Below are positions 26,288-35,533 of a DNA stretch of 64,000 nucleotides, piece after piece. Every line of letters starts with the position of its first letter. Position 1 is the stretch's first letter. Source of the DNA: Paracoccaceae bacterium (GTDB lineage Bacteria > Pseudomonadota > Alphaproteobacteria > Rhodobacterales > Rhodobacteraceae). The DNA lies in assembly GCA_958296035.1 (NCBI GenBank), contig OY282431.1:1677001-1741000 (forward strand). The letters are read 5' to 3'. The translations under genes and the position numbers were made by a program. The notes beneath the pieces are model-generated. The model was not told the DNA's origin. It searched no databases and saw nothing but the letters and a program-made list of their open reading frames with translations.

Positions 26288-27299
26288 AGGACTGAAGATT
26301 CTCGATCTGGCACCAGGAGCCACGATACAGGATGGCGGACGTCCGGGTTATCAGCGTTACGGCGTTACGACCGGGGGTGCCATGGACCTGCCCGGCCTGG
26401 TAGAAGGTCAGATTCTCCTGGACAATGACAGGAATGCGGCAGCTCTGGAGTTTGCCGGACTAGGCGGCAGGTTTGTAAGTCATTCCAGGCTGGCAATTGC
26501 AACTTCTGGCGCTGCAATGGTCCTGAAGCTAGGTGGACAGACGCAACCCTGGAGATGTTCACACATTATCGAGGCTGGTCAGGTAGTAGAGATTGGCCAA
26601 TGCAGGTGGGGCGTGTACGGTTATCTGCATTTGCAGGGCGGCATCGAATGCACGCCTGTACTCGGATCAAGATCGACCCACATCATGGCTAGGCTGGGCT
26701 GGACGCCCCAATGCGGCGAAGTGCTGGAGCCAATATCCGACTTATCGACAGATTCCGGATTATGCCTGCCAACTCCGGAGTATTTTGAGGAACGGCTAAT
26801 CCGAATTCTACCTGGCCCGCAGACCCCTCTTTTCTCCGAGGACGATATTTCTGCCCTGATCAATTCCGCATTCAGTATCAGTTGGTCAAGAAACCGTATC
26901 GGCGCCCGCCTGAACTGCACCGAGCACATTTTTGCCGCTGGAATGGGAAAGTCACTGGTCTCGGCACCTACCATTGCCGGTGATATTCAGATTTCAGCCG
27001 ATGGCCAGGCTACGGTATTGATGGCCGATTGCCAGCCGATGGGAGGGTATCCCAGAATAGCGACAATAATCAGCGCCGATTTCCACAAGTTTGTTCAGCT
27101 TCAGGCCGGCGAGGAATTCTGCTTTGCCTGGACAACACTGAACAAGGCACTGACGGCCCATAGTGAGTTGAGAGAGGCAATGGCCCGACTACCGAAGCGC
27201 AGAGGTCAGCTGCCAGCTCGACAGCCATCTCTGTCAGATCTTATGCATCACACGTTGATCAGCGGTGCAGTCAAGGGAGATGATTTTGAAGTCGATTGA
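26277..27299 (+). CDS. pxpC: 5-oxoprolinase subunit C (KipA-like, allophanate hydrolase subunit 2)
   Basis: Partner of PxpB in 5-oxoproline cleavage. 340 residues from ATG 26277, which overlaps the pxpB stop. The N-terminus IQDGGRPGYQRYGVTTGGAM is the family signature (DGGRPGYRRFGVPPGGPMD). The conserved region RIGARLNC and the VLMADCQPMGGYPRIATI segment follow. The longer frame to 26217 lies inside pxpB and is rejected. It is followed by an overlapping pxpA. Confidence 0.9.
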   Translation: MLPKGLKILDLAPGATIQDGGRPGYQRYGVTTGGAMDLPGLVEGQILLDNDRNAAALEFAGLGGRFVSHSRLAIATSGAAMVLKLGGQTQPWRCSHIIEAGQVVEIGQCRWGVYGYLHLQGGIECTPVLGSRSTHIMARLGWTPQCGEVLEPISDLSTDSGLCLPTPEYFEERLIRILPGPQTPLFSEDDISALINSAFSISWSRNRIGARLNCTEHIFAAGMGKSLVSAPTIAGDIQISADGQATVLMADCQPMGGYPRIATIISADFHKFVQLQAGEEFCFAWTTLNKALTAHSELREAMARLPKRRGQLPARQPSLSDLMHHTLISGAVKGDDFEVD

Positions 27300-28074
27300 T
27301 ATAAACGCCGACATGGGAGAAGCCCCGGAGGCATGGATCAGGGGGCCGGATACCGAACTGGTGCAGGTCATAACGTCAGCAAACATTGCCTGCGGATTTC
27401 ACGCAGGTGATTCACTCTCGATTCTTAAAACCATTGAGCTGTGTCAGAAGCATGGTGTTGGAATCGGAGCCCATCCGTCTTTCAACGATCGGCAGGGATT
27501 TGGACGCCAGGTTCCAGAAAGATTCGATGCAGAAGAAGTCGCACTTGACGTCGTGTACCAGATCGGGTCCATGCAAGGCGTTGCAAGGTTGGCCGGCTTC
27601 GGAATCGATCATGTCAAACTGCATGGCGCACTTGCCAACCTCGCTTCGGAAAGCATCGAGATTGCCCGAAAGATGTTCAGTGCCGTTTCTACAGCCTTCC
27701 CAGACCTCCCGGTGTTTACCATTTCAGAGACCGCGCAGCAGCGAGCTGCAATTGAGTTGGGGATTCCGTTTCGTGCCGAAATCTTTGCCGATCGGGCCTA
27801 CAATGACGACGGCACACTCGTAAATCGATCAAGACGCGGGGCGGTATTACATGATCCCGTAGATTGTGCAGAGCGCGTGCTTGGCGTGGTTGAAACAGGG
27901 ACCATTCAGTCAATTGACGGCAATCCGGTCTGGCTTGGTGCCGATACTGTTTGTGTGCACGGTGACACGCCGCAGGCAATCGCTATAGCAACGACAATCC
28001 GAGACCGGCTGGAACAGGCCGGGATTGCGGTCAGGAAAGCGAGATCAGATCGAAGCGAGCTTGCCGCGGAATAA
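27286..28074 (+). CDS. pxpA: 5-oxoprolinase subunit A (LamB/YcsF family)
   Basis: Third subunit of the 5-oxoprolinase. 262 residues. The family signature appears at the start: SIDINADMGE, then ANIACGFHAGDSLSI, GIGAHPSFNDRQGFGRQ and VKLHGALANLA, with metal-site His and Asp residues. TTG 27286 is preferred because GGGAG lies six bases upstream; ATG 27280 abuts the same site with no spacing. It overlaps the end of pxpC. The operon ends here, with 409 bases before rplI. Confidence 0.9.
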   Translation: MKSIDINADMGEAPEAWIRGPDTELVQVITSANIACGFHAGDSLSILKTIELCQKHGVGIGAHPSFNDRQGFGRQVPERFDAEEVALDVVYQIGSMQGVARLAGFGIDHVKLHGALANLASESIEIARKMFSAVSTAFPDLPVFTISETAQQRAAIELGIPFRAEIFADRAYNDDGTLVNRSRRGAVLHDPVDCAERVLGVVETGTIQSIDGNPVWLGADTVCVHGDTPQAIAIATTIRDRLEQAGIAVRKARSDRSELAAE

Positions 28075-28483
28075 ACTGACTGGCCCGAAACGCGGCACCG
28101 CGATGACCAAATCGAGATTGGCAGTTCGCGACGGCAACGACCTGACTCTGAATTAAATCATGAGTTGAGGTGCACGAGAACGGCGTGAACCTGCAGCACG
28201 TTGGCCCCGAGCGCCGATCATCGCCTGCCGATCAACTGCTTTGCCACCGACGCAGAGAATTGACCGGGTCGCCAATTCGTCAGGCAATGGGACAAGCTCC
28301 ATCTCGTTTCAGAAATGTCCGCCTCTGGCAGGAAACCTGCAACGCCGAACACATGCCTGCCGCCAAAGCACTGGAACACCGACAGGTAATGGTGCGCCGA
28401 TCCTTGTCGTGTCAGAAAGATGGCTCGGCCCAGACAGGGATTCATCGGGCGTAGCCAGAAAGGTTCGACTAATCTAGTCAGGC
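28075..28483. other. 409-base spacer between convergent pxpA and rplI
   Basis: No supported gene on either strand and no recognised element. A short hairpin GACTA-GAT-TAGTC (28465-28477) just beyond the rplI stop might end the ribosomal operon, but the following bases are not T-rich. Confidence 0.35.
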
Positions 28484-29023
28484 CTATGGGAAGACTTCGG
28501 ATTCTGGCTCGACCGCGGCAGTATCGTCTTCGTCGGCCGCTTCGGTCTCGACAGGTCGCTTGAATTCTTCAGCCTCCATCATCGTTCTTGCCACAATCAC
28601 GTAAATTGTCGCAGCCACCTCGGGATGAAGAAGTACCTGGATGGCGTGTGATCCCAACTGCTTGATCGGGCGCTCAAGATCAAGCTGCTCCTTGCTCACA
28701 GAAAGTTTCTGTTCGGATGCAGCCTGCGCAATATCCTTCTTGGAGACCGAACCGTAAAGAGAGCCGGTATCCGAGGCAGATCGAATCACCACAAATTCCC
28801 GATCCTGTAGATGCCTGGCGATAGCCGCTGCTTCGTCTCGGCGCTCGAGATCTCGTGCTTCGAGTTCGAATTTGCGTTCCTCGAATATCTCCCGGTTAGC
28901 AGGATTATTCTTGATCGCCTTGTACTGCGGAAACAGGTAATTGCGCGCAAAACCAGGCTTCACGCGCACCAGGTCTCCAACCATGCCGAGATTCGGTATC
29001 CTTTCCAGAAGAATAACTTCCAT
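28484..29023 (-). CDS. rplI: 50S ribosomal protein L9
   Basis: 179 residues. The N-terminal MEVILLERIPNLGMVGDLVRVKPGFARNYL is the L9 signature that binds 23S rRNA. A long central helix and the C-terminal domain follow (IKQLGSHAIQVLLHPEVAATIYVIV). An acidic tail (ETEAADEDDTAAVEPESEVF) of about 25 residues extends beyond the usual E. coli length (149), as in many alphaproteobacteria. Third gene of rpsF-rpsR-rplI. Confidence 0.96.
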   Translation of the reverse strand: MEVILLERIPNLGMVGDLVRVKPGFARNYLFPQYKAIKNNPANREIFEERKFELEARDLERRDEAAAIARHLQDREFVVIRSASDTGSLYGSVSKKDIAQAASEQKLSVSKEQLDLERPIKQLGSHAIQVLLHPEVAATIYVIVARTMMEAEEFKRPVETEAADEDDTAAVEPESEVFP

Positions 29024-29033
29024 TGTTCTCTTC

Positions 29034-29273
29034 CTACCTTCTCGAGTATGTGTTCACATAGGGCAGAAGCGCCAAATACCGTGCACGCTTGATGGCCAGA
29101 GCCAGTTGGCGTTGCTTGCCGGACGACACCGACGACAGGCGACGGGGTACAATCTTTCCGCGCTCGGACAAAAAGTCCTTCAAGACCTTGACGTTCTTGT
29201 AGTCAAGTTCCGGTGCATTGGCTCCTGAAAACGGGCAAACCCTTCCCCGTCTGAGATAAGCTGGTCTTGCCAT
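29034..29273 (-). CDS. rpsR: 30S ribosomal protein S18
   Basis: 79 residues from ATG 29273 ([15 protein letters not shown]), with AGAGGA upstream; a GTG two codons earlier is too close to that site. The conserved core [20 protein letters not shown] and [20 protein letters not shown] is intact. The first Cys of the zinc-type S18 survives (VCPFSG). S18 pairs with S6 in the small subunit. It sits ten bases before rplI. Confidence 0.96.
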   Translation of the reverse strand: MARPAYLRRGRVCPFSGANAPELDYKNVKVLKDFLSERGKIVPRRLSSVSSGKQRQLALAIKRARYLALLPYVNTYSRR

Positions 29274-29312
29274 TATCACGTATCCTCTTTACCTGTGTGC
29301 CCGAGACCGGAT

Positions 29313-29648
29313 CTAGCGCCTGAAATCTCGACCCTTGTCGATTGGCGAGGGTCCATCCGAATGCTGATCAACTCTTACTGTCAGGAACCGAATAACACTT
29401 TCATTAATCCGCATGAGCCTCTCGAGTTCCTTGACCGCCGCAGCAGGTGACTCGATCTTGAGAAGAAAATAATGTCCCTTGCGGTTCTTCTTGATCTTGT
29501 ATGCCAGCCGTCGTGACCCCCAGTACTCTGAGCCAACCACGGTTCCGCCATTGTCCGTGAGGATCTTGCCACACCGCTCCATGAGATTGTCCACTTGTGC
29601 CGTCGACAATTCCTGACGAGCGATACATACATATTCGTAAAGCGGCAT
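29313..29648 (-). CDS. rpsF: 30S ribosomal protein S6
   Basis: 111 residues from ATG 29648 (MPLYEYVCIARQELSTAQVD), with AGGAACAATA upstream. S6 motifs include GGTVVGSEYWGSRRLAYKIK and GHYFLLKIESPAAAVKELER. It forms a heterodimer with S18 on the 30S platform. First gene of the ribosomal operon, divergent from fabD. A hairpin-forming inverted repeat lies 63-81 bases upstream. Confidence 0.96.
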   Translation of the reverse strand: MPLYEYVCIARQELSTAQVDNLMERCGKILTDNGGTVVGSEYWGSRRLAYKIKKNRKGHYFLLKIESPAAAVKELERLMRINESVIRFLTVRVDQHSDGPSPIDKGRDFRR

Positions 29649-29710
29649 TATTGTTCCTGTTTCTGCCAAGGTGAAAACAGCCTGTTCAAGCGCAGCTCGT
29701 GTACTCGAAT

Positions 29711-29729
29711 TACACAAGGAATTTGTGTA
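29711..29729. promoter_or_regulatory. Inverted repeat in the rpsF-fabD divergent region
   Basis: TACACAA-GGAAT-TTGTGTA is a perfect 7-bp inverted repeat with a 5-base spacer. On the minus strand it would be a small hairpin in the rpsF leader; as DNA it could be an operator for either unit. Ribosomal S6-S18 leaders are autoregulated in several bacteria, but the known motif with its conserved CCG bulge is not clearly present here. Confidence 0.4.
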
Positions 29730-29920
29730 TCTGCGGCGCTGCAGCCATACAGGTATCTGCGTTGATTGCAACCGCAAACAGCTACTTGCCGATATGCGCC
29801 AAGCGTCTCAGATAGATACTAGAAGTGCCATGGACAAGGGGCTGGAAGGAATACAGACAATCGCGTGTGAGATGTCGCCGGCAACCGGTGTCTAGAACGA
29901 CCATCTGTTGGGAGGGTAGC

Positions 29921-30859
29921 GTGCCGATACAGGCATTATTGTTTCCCGGTCAGGGATCGCAAAGGATTGGCATGGGCCAGGAGCTTGCCGGCTCCTATGA
30001 AGTCGCCCGCCGTGTATTTGAGGAAGTGGATGATGCCCTGAAGGACAACTTGTCCTTCAAGATGTGGCACGGCGATGCTCAGGCCTTGCAACTCACCGAG
30101 AATGCCCAGCCTGCACTCATGGCGTGTTCAATGGCAGTCTTGCGTGTACTTGAAACTGAAGGCTTCGATTTCGCGTCTCTATGTTGCGTCGCGGGTCACA
30201 GCCTGGGTGAATACACGGCGCACTGCTTTGCCGGTGCACTCTCGCTTCCTGACACCGCCCGACTGCTCCGTACCCGGGGCCTCGCCATGCAGCATGCAGT
30301 TCCGGTCGGGGAGGGGGCTATGGCAGCAATCCTGGGCCTGAAACTGGCAAGGGTACAGGACATTGCCAACGATGCTGCATTGGATCAGGTCTGCTCGATA
30401 GCAAATATCAACACACCCTTGCAGGTCGTGGTCTCCGGACATCGTTCTGCAGTCGAGAGAGCTTCGGCACTGGCAAGAGAACGGGGTGCAAGGAGAGTGG
30501 TTGCCCTCAACGTGTCGGCACCATTTCACTGCAGCCTCATGAAACCTGCCGCCGATAAAATGCGGTTGGCGCTTGATGCTGCCGAGGTGGCCAATGCCAA
30601 AATACCGGTAGTCGCCAATGCAATTGCCGAGCCTGTACAAAACGCCGCAGACATTCGTCGTCTGCTTGTTGACCAGGTAACCGAATCTGTGTTGTGGACA
30701 GGCTCGCTTGCCCGCATGCAGCAGATGGGCGTCTCGCAGGCCCTCGAAATCGGCACGGGAAAGGTTCTTTCCGGGACTGTCAGGCAGACCTTCCGATCCA
30801 TTCAATGTCGCCCTGTGGAAACCCCAGAACAAGTCAGAAGGATGATTGAAAATGCCTGA
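29921..30859 (+). CDS. fabD: Malonyl-CoA:acyl carrier protein transacylase
   Basis: Loads malonate onto acyl carrier protein for fatty acid synthesis. 312 residues from GTG 29921, with GGGAGG upstream. MPIQALLFPGQGSQRIGMG is the family start, Ser94 in AGHSLGEYTA is the acyl-binding nucleophile, and the catalytic His lies in VSAPFHCSLMKPA. A 32-codon longer frame has no family support. It overlaps fabG by eight bases, giving the usual fabD-fabG-acpP-fabF order. Confidence 0.95.
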   Translation: MPIQALLFPGQGSQRIGMGQELAGSYEVARRVFEEVDDALKDNLSFKMWHGDAQALQLTENAQPALMACSMAVLRVLETEGFDFASLCCVAGHSLGEYTAHCFAGALSLPDTARLLRTRGLAMQHAVPVGEGAMAAILGLKLARVQDIANDAALDQVCSIANINTPLQVVVSGHRSAVERASALARERGARRVVALNVSAPFHCSLMKPAADKMRLALDAAEVANAKIPVVANAIAEPVQNAADIRRLLVDQVTESVLWTGSLARMQQMGVSQALEIGTGKVLSGTVRQTFRSIQCRPVETPEQVRRMIENA

Positions 30860-31601
30860 TAATCCGCTTTCCCTGGATGGACGTCGCGCACTGATTACCG
30901 GTGCAACGGGAGGTATTGGCACTGCGATCGCCCATGCCATGCACAGCATGGGTGCAAGTGTTGTGATTTCGGGTACTCGCCAGGAAAGACTTGCGGAACT
31001 CCGGGACGAGCTGGGTGAACGCGTCCATGCCGTGCCATGCAATCTCCACCAGAGGGAAAATGTAAGGACATTGATTCCACGGGCCGTGAAGGCGCTCGGG
31101 TCGGTTGACATTCTGGTCAACAATGCCGGCATAACCCGTGATGGTCTGCTCATGCGGATGCCGGATACCAGTTGGGATGACGTGCTCGCCATAAACCTCA
31201 CGGCAGCAATGATACTGTGCAGGGCCGCACTGCGACCCATGATGCGATCGCGGTGGGGACGAATTGTCAACGTGACTTCCGTGGTCGGTTTGACAGGCAA
31301 TCCCGGCCAGACCAACTACTGTGCTTCCAAGGCCGGCTTGATAGGATTTTCAAAGTCGCTGGCACAGGAAGTGGCGAGCCGCGGCATAACTGTAAACTGC
31401 ATTGCACCTGGCTTCATCGAAACCGAGATGACAGGCAAGCTTACGGAGACGCAGAGAGGCCGCATCCTGGGTTCGATTCCGCTTTCCAGAATGGGATCGC
31501 CCGGCGACATTGCACAGGCAGCACTGTACCTGGCATCGGATGGTGGTGAATACCTGACCGGCCAAACGATTCACGTCAACGGTGGAATGGCCATGCCTTG
31601 A
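30852..31601 (+). CDS. fabG: 3-oxoacyl-[acyl carrier protein] reductase
   Basis: NADPH-dependent reductase of the fatty acid elongation cycle. 249 residues, short-chain dehydrogenase fold: ALITGATGGIGTAIAHAM cofactor motif, NNAGITRDGLLMRM, the catalytic NVTSVVG Ser region, YCASKAG with the Tyr-x3-Lys pair, and the end LTGQTIHVNGGMAMP. ATG 30852 overlaps the fabD stop; AGAAGGA lies upstream. Confidence 0.95.
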   Translation: MPDNPLSLDGRRALITGATGGIGTAIAHAMHSMGASVVISGTRQERLAELRDELGERVHAVPCNLHQRENVRTLIPRAVKALGSVDILVNNAGITRDGLLMRMPDTSWDDVLAINLTAAMILCRAALRPMMRSRWGRIVNVTSVVGLTGNPGQTNYCASKAGLIGFSKSLAQEVASRGITVNCIAPGFIETEMTGKLTETQRGRILGSIPLSRMGSPGDIAQAALYLASDGGEYLTGQTIHVNGGMAMP

Positions 31602-32143
31602 CCACAGCAGGCGGCCCAGGTTCCTTGTGGAATTGTTTTCCCGGTCATCTAGCTCAAGCACGCAAAAGGGCGCGGAACTGTTGGGAGACTGACGCCCCGT
31701 CACATGAAAGTTTGGATACGGGGCCGTTTGAACCGCTGCAAACCAAGTGGTTTGAGGCATTGATCGTCCGCAGACTATTCATGCCAGTGCAGCATGACAA
31801 CGTACCCGACAGCATGCCCAGGACACCTGGATTCAACTCTTCCAACGGCGCGCCTAAGCGTCTTCTTGCGGCCCTGCACAGGCTCAGGCCTGGCATGAAA
31901 ACCGTATTCCGGCCCCCACAATCAAGTTGCCCGGATTACAATTCGGCTTGCTATTGGCAGCGATTGTGTTATGTACGCTTGATCATTACCGGCGTTTGTA
32001 GCGCGGCAGTTCCAACCTGATCTTCTCGGCGCGACAGTCTTGCGCGCATTGAGCAGGGAGTTGGTAAAGGTTTAGCCGGTGGATTTCTTGGGAAGCATGT
32101 CATCGGCTTCCACTAATGCTGTCAAGTCAATTGAGGAAGGTAC
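31602..32143. other. 542-base spacer between fabG and acpP
   Basis: Unusually long for this operon. It contains two inverted repeats: GCCCCGT...ACGGGGC (31694-31724, loop 17) and CAAACC-AAGT-GGTTTG (31739-31754). It also holds a coding-like segment (31931-31981) similar to one at 54215-54265. TTGCTA (31948) and TATGTA (31970) with a 16-base spacer could be an acpP promoter. No gene that I can support. Confidence 0.4.
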
Positions 32144-32383
32144 ATGAGCGACATCGTAGAACGCGTGAGAAGCATTGTTGTCGAGCATCTCGGGGTTGAG
32201 TCGGAGAAGGTCACTGCCAAGGCATCCTTCATCCAGGACCTCGGTGCGGACAGCCTGGACACGGTCGAACTAGTGATGGCATTTGAGGAAGAATTCGAAA
32301 TCTCGATTAGCGACGAAGACGCGGAGTCGATCAACACCTTCAGCGACGCTGTAGACTTCATCACCAGAGCAATGGACGAATAG
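32144..32383 (+). CDS. acpP: Acyl carrier protein
   Basis: 79 residues, acidic. The phosphopantetheine attachment Ser37 lies in the invariant [19 protein letters not shown]. The rest ([19 protein letters not shown] at the start and [11 protein letters not shown] at the end) is standard AcpP. It carries acyl chains for FabD, FabG and FabF, and octanoate for LipB. GAGGAAGG precedes ATG 32144. The long spacers on both sides suggest its own transcription unit. Confidence 0.97.
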   Translation: MSDIVERVRSIVVEHLGVESEKVTAKASFIQDLGADSLDTVELVMAFEEEFEISISDEDAESINTFSDAVDFITRAMDE

Positions 32384-32942
32384 CCGGCGAAGCAGTAGCG
32401 GTCCAAGGGCGATTGCCCGACAGGGAATCTCACGAGCGATTCCAACCGTTGACACCGCGCTGAACTGGCGGCCCTTTTCATCAGGAAATTGCTCTCAGAC
32501 CCTTGCCCTCGATCCCTGACATCCAGCGCAACCGCGTGGTGTCGAACGGAGCCTCTGGCGGGTTACGGATTGTGACCGACAGACAGGAACAGCAGCGAAG
32601 CGCGGCCCTGTTGACAAGGTGGCAGGTTGTCGTAGTCACGATGCCGGCACAATGACGGTTTCATCGTACCGCAGACAAGATGCTTGCAACCGCACACGAC
32701 CGCCATGCGATGCATTGAACAGGCAAGATTGGCATTGACCGGACGGAATCCGGGGCCTGGAAGTGTTGTTCCCGGTACAGGCGGCCGGCATTGGATGCCT
32801 GCGAGCCTGCCTAATTCCGAGGGAAAAGGGCTTGTCCGGGCACCCGATGTGCTGAGACCATGAGGACTTGCTTTCAGAAGCTTGCGCGCCAATGCCGTTC
32901 ACAACACACCGCCGACTGCGGAACTGGACCGGGGTGCAAAGA
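32384..32942. other. 559-base spacer between acpP and fabF
   Basis: No supported gene on either strand. acpP and fabF are normally separated by about 50-150 bases. Nothing resembling an insertion element, tRNA or structured RNA was recognised. Confidence 0.4.
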
Positions 32943-34193
32943 TTGAGACGAGTCGTTGTTACCGGCCTGGGGCTGGTAAGTCCTCTGGCATGTGGGGTGG
33001 AAGCAACCTGGCAGGGCCTGCTGCGAGGCAGATCAGCTGTCGACAGGATCACGCGTTTTGATGCTAGCCAGTTCGCCACAACCTATGCTGCAGAAATTCC
33101 GCAGTCGGGGGAACACGCATTCGATGCCGATCAGTGGATGGAACGTCGAGATCAACGAAAGGTTGACGAGTTCATCGTTTATGCTATTGCCGCAGCAGAT
33201 CAAGCAATTTCGGATGCGGCGCTGAGTGAGACAGCATCGGTACCGGCCGAGCGCATTGGGGTAATGATCGGGTCGGGAATCGGTGGCCTCACATCAATTG
33301 CAAAGAGCGCGGTTCTGTTGAAAGAGCGTGGTCCGCGAAGAATCTCACCATTTTTCATTCCGGGAGCACTGATAAACCTTGCCTCGGGTCAGGTCTCGAT
33401 CCGGCACGGTTTCAAGGGCCCCAACCATGCTGTTGCCACAGCATGTGCAACCGGTGTGCACGCGATAGGGGATGCAGCCCGTATCATTGGTGCCGATTGT
33501 GCTGACATAATGGTAGCGGGAGGGTCGGAAAGCCCGATTTCAGAACTCGGGATCGCCGGCTTCAATGCCTGCAGGGCATTGTCCACCAAGTGGAATCATG
33601 ATCCGCAGCGAGCGAGTCGACCCTTCGACCGGGATCGCGATGGCTTTGTGATGGGCGAGGGTGCTGGAGTCATCGTGCTGGAAGAGCTGAATCATGCCAG
33701 AGCGCGTGGTGCCAGAATCTACGCGGAAATCATAGGATACGGACTGTCGGGCGATGCATCACATATAACCGCCCCGGCTCCAGACGGTTCGGGAGGATAC
33801 CGATGCATGAAGAGCGCCTTGGCGCAGGCTGGACCGAAGGCCGAAGAGCTTGATTACATCAATGCCCACGGAACTTCGACGATGGCCGATACCATCGAGC
33901 TGCTAGCCATCGGGCGACTTGTTGGCGAGGCTGTCGAACGCGTATCCGTTTCCTCAACCAAATCCTCAATTGGTCATTTGCTTGGCGCCGCTGGTGCAGT
34001 CGAAGCAGTGTTCTGCGTACTGGCAATCCGGGACCAGGTTGTTCCGCCGACCATAAATCTTGAAAGACCCGACGACGACGGCAGATTTGACCTTGTGCCC
34101 GGTCGAGCCAAACAGCGCCAGGTCCGGGTTGCCATGTCCAACTCCTTCGGATTTGGAGGCACAAACGCGTCAATCGTTTTCGCCGGAGTCTAG
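32943..34193 (+). CDS. fabF: Beta-ketoacyl-ACP synthase II
   Basis: Condensing enzyme of fatty acid elongation, 416 residues. MRRVVVTGLGLVSPLACGVE is the family start, encoded from TTG 32943. An in-frame ATG at 32892 would add 17 atypical residues. The nucleophile is Cys168 in VATACATGVHAIGDA; the catalytic His residues lie in INAHGTSTM and SSIGHLLGAAGA. The stop is two bases before the mltG ATG. Confidence 0.94.
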   Translation: MRRVVVTGLGLVSPLACGVEATWQGLLRGRSAVDRITRFDASQFATTYAAEIPQSGEHAFDADQWMERRDQRKVDEFIVYAIAAADQAISDAALSETASVPAERIGVMIGSGIGGLTSIAKSAVLLKERGPRRISPFFIPGALINLASGQVSIRHGFKGPNHAVATACATGVHAIGDAARIIGADCADIMVAGGSESPISELGIAGFNACRALSTKWNHDPQRASRPFDRDRDGFVMGEGAGVIVLEELNHARARGARIYAEIIGYGLSGDASHITAPAPDGSGGYRCMKSALAQAGPKAEELDYINAHGTSTMADTIELLAIGRLVGEAVERVSVSSTKSSIGHLLGAAGAVEAVFCVLAIRDQVVPPTINLERPDDDGRFDLVPGRAKQRQVRVAMSNSFGFGGTNASIVFAGV

Positions 34194-34195
34194 GC

Positions 34196-35338
34196 ATGGC
34201 ACGCATCAGGGTGCTCGTCGGTAGCCTCGTGGGCTTTGCGGTCCTGACGGCCTGCCTGACAGCCATTTTCATATTATTTGCCTGGCAGAACTTTGAATCG
34301 GGCGGCCCGCTCCGCCAATCAATTTTCTTCGACGTCTCCAGAGGAGAAAACATCGGTTCGGTGGCAGCATCACTGAAACAGTCCGGAGCCATCAGCAGCG
34401 AGCTTGTGTTTCTGTTTGGCGCCGCCTGGAAACGCCTGGATTCCCGCCTCATGTATGGCACTTACGAACTGGCTGCAGGGTCATCGATGGCCGACATTCT
34501 CGACCTTCTCACGACACCGCAGGCATCGGCATATCGAAATGTTGTCGTCTTGCGAGCCTCAGCCCGTGAAGCCAGGTTTGAGTTCTGGATAAATCAGCCG
34601 GGAGGAAAGCGGGAATTGCTCGCCGAGGTCATGGCTGGGGAGACGTGGCCGAGTGAAATCTCCAGCACACTGAAGAATAGTGAGAGTGTTGCCTACCGGG
34701 TTACGATAGCGGAGGGGTTAACCAGCTGGCAGGTGGTTCAGGCCCTCCAGTCCGCATTCTTTCTGGAATTTGATGTGGTAAGCACTCCTGCTGAAGGTAG
34801 CCTGGCTCCGCAGACCTATGCCGTACAACCGGATTCCAAGGCCAGTGACGTTCTGGCATCCATGCAGGAGGCTCAGACCGAGATTCTCGAAACGGAATGG
34901 CTTGCCCGTTCCCAAGCGGCGCCGGTCAAGTCAAGGCAGGACGCGCTTATTCTGGCCTCCATAATCGAGAAGGAAACCGCAGTTGCGAGTGAAAGGGGGC
35001 TGATTGCATCGGTATTTGCCAACAGACTGGCCAAGGGCATGAAGCTGCAGGCAGACCCGACCGTGATCTATGGTCTTACCGAAGGCCGTTCCAATCTGGA
35101 TCGTTCCCTGTTGCGGCGAGACCTTGAGCTTGAATCACCATATAACACCTACATATTTGTCGGGCTTCCTCCAACGCCAATCTGCAACCCTGGGGCTGCC
35201 TCCATTCAGAAAGCATTGAATCCCGAGGAAAGTGACTATCTTTACTTTGTAGCTGATGGGTCGGGCGGACACGCCTTTGCCAGGACCTACAGTGAACACA
35301 GAGAGAATGTCAGGCAGTGGCGCAAGGTTAGTAATTGA
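34196..35338 (+). CDS. mltG: Endolytic peptidoglycan transglycosylase MltG
   Basis: Membrane-anchored lytic transglycosylase that cuts nascent glycan strands. 380 residues: one N-terminal membrane segment (about 5-29), a LysM-like first half, and the YceG catalytic domain with the Glu in LASIIEKETAVASERGLIAS (E258), then FANRLAKGMKLQADPTVIYG and the late YNTYIFVGLPPTPICNPG. The fabF-mltG junction is conserved across proteobacteria. The usual yicC-gmk pair does not follow; cysE does. Confidence 0.94.
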   Translation: MARIRVLVGSLVGFAVLTACLTAIFILFAWQNFESGGPLRQSIFFDVSRGENIGSVAASLKQSGAISSELVFLFGAAWKRLDSRLMYGTYELAAGSSMADILDLLTTPQASAYRNVVVLRASAREARFEFWINQPGGKRELLAEVMAGETWPSEISSTLKNSESVAYRVTIAEGLTSWQVVQALQSAFFLEFDVVSTPAEGSLAPQTYAVQPDSKASDVLASMQEAQTEILETEWLARSQAAPVKSRQDALILASIIEKETAVASERGLIASVFANRLAKGMKLQADPTVIYGLTEGRSNLDRSLLRRDLELESPYNTYIFVGLPPTPICNPGAASIQKALNPEESDYLYFVADGSGGHAFARTYSEHRENVRQWRKVSN

Positions 35339-35533
35339 AATCAGCTGCTGGTCGCCGATATTTCGGACCAGATTCCCGATTGTCTGGATCTCTGACTTCG
35401 GTCAGGCGGATTACCACAACCAGTGAAGGGCAATTCTAGGCAACAGGTCCTGCAGAAATGGAGGATTCGCGACCGCAGCAGCAACGCATTGGCAAGACGC
35501 CAACGCAGCAATGTGTGTCAACTGGAGAGTTCA

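Noticed and set aside
32563..32892. Minus-strand frames in the acpP-fabF spacer
   Set aside because: Cys/Arg-rich composition typical of chance frames, with no recognisable motifs or ribosome sites.
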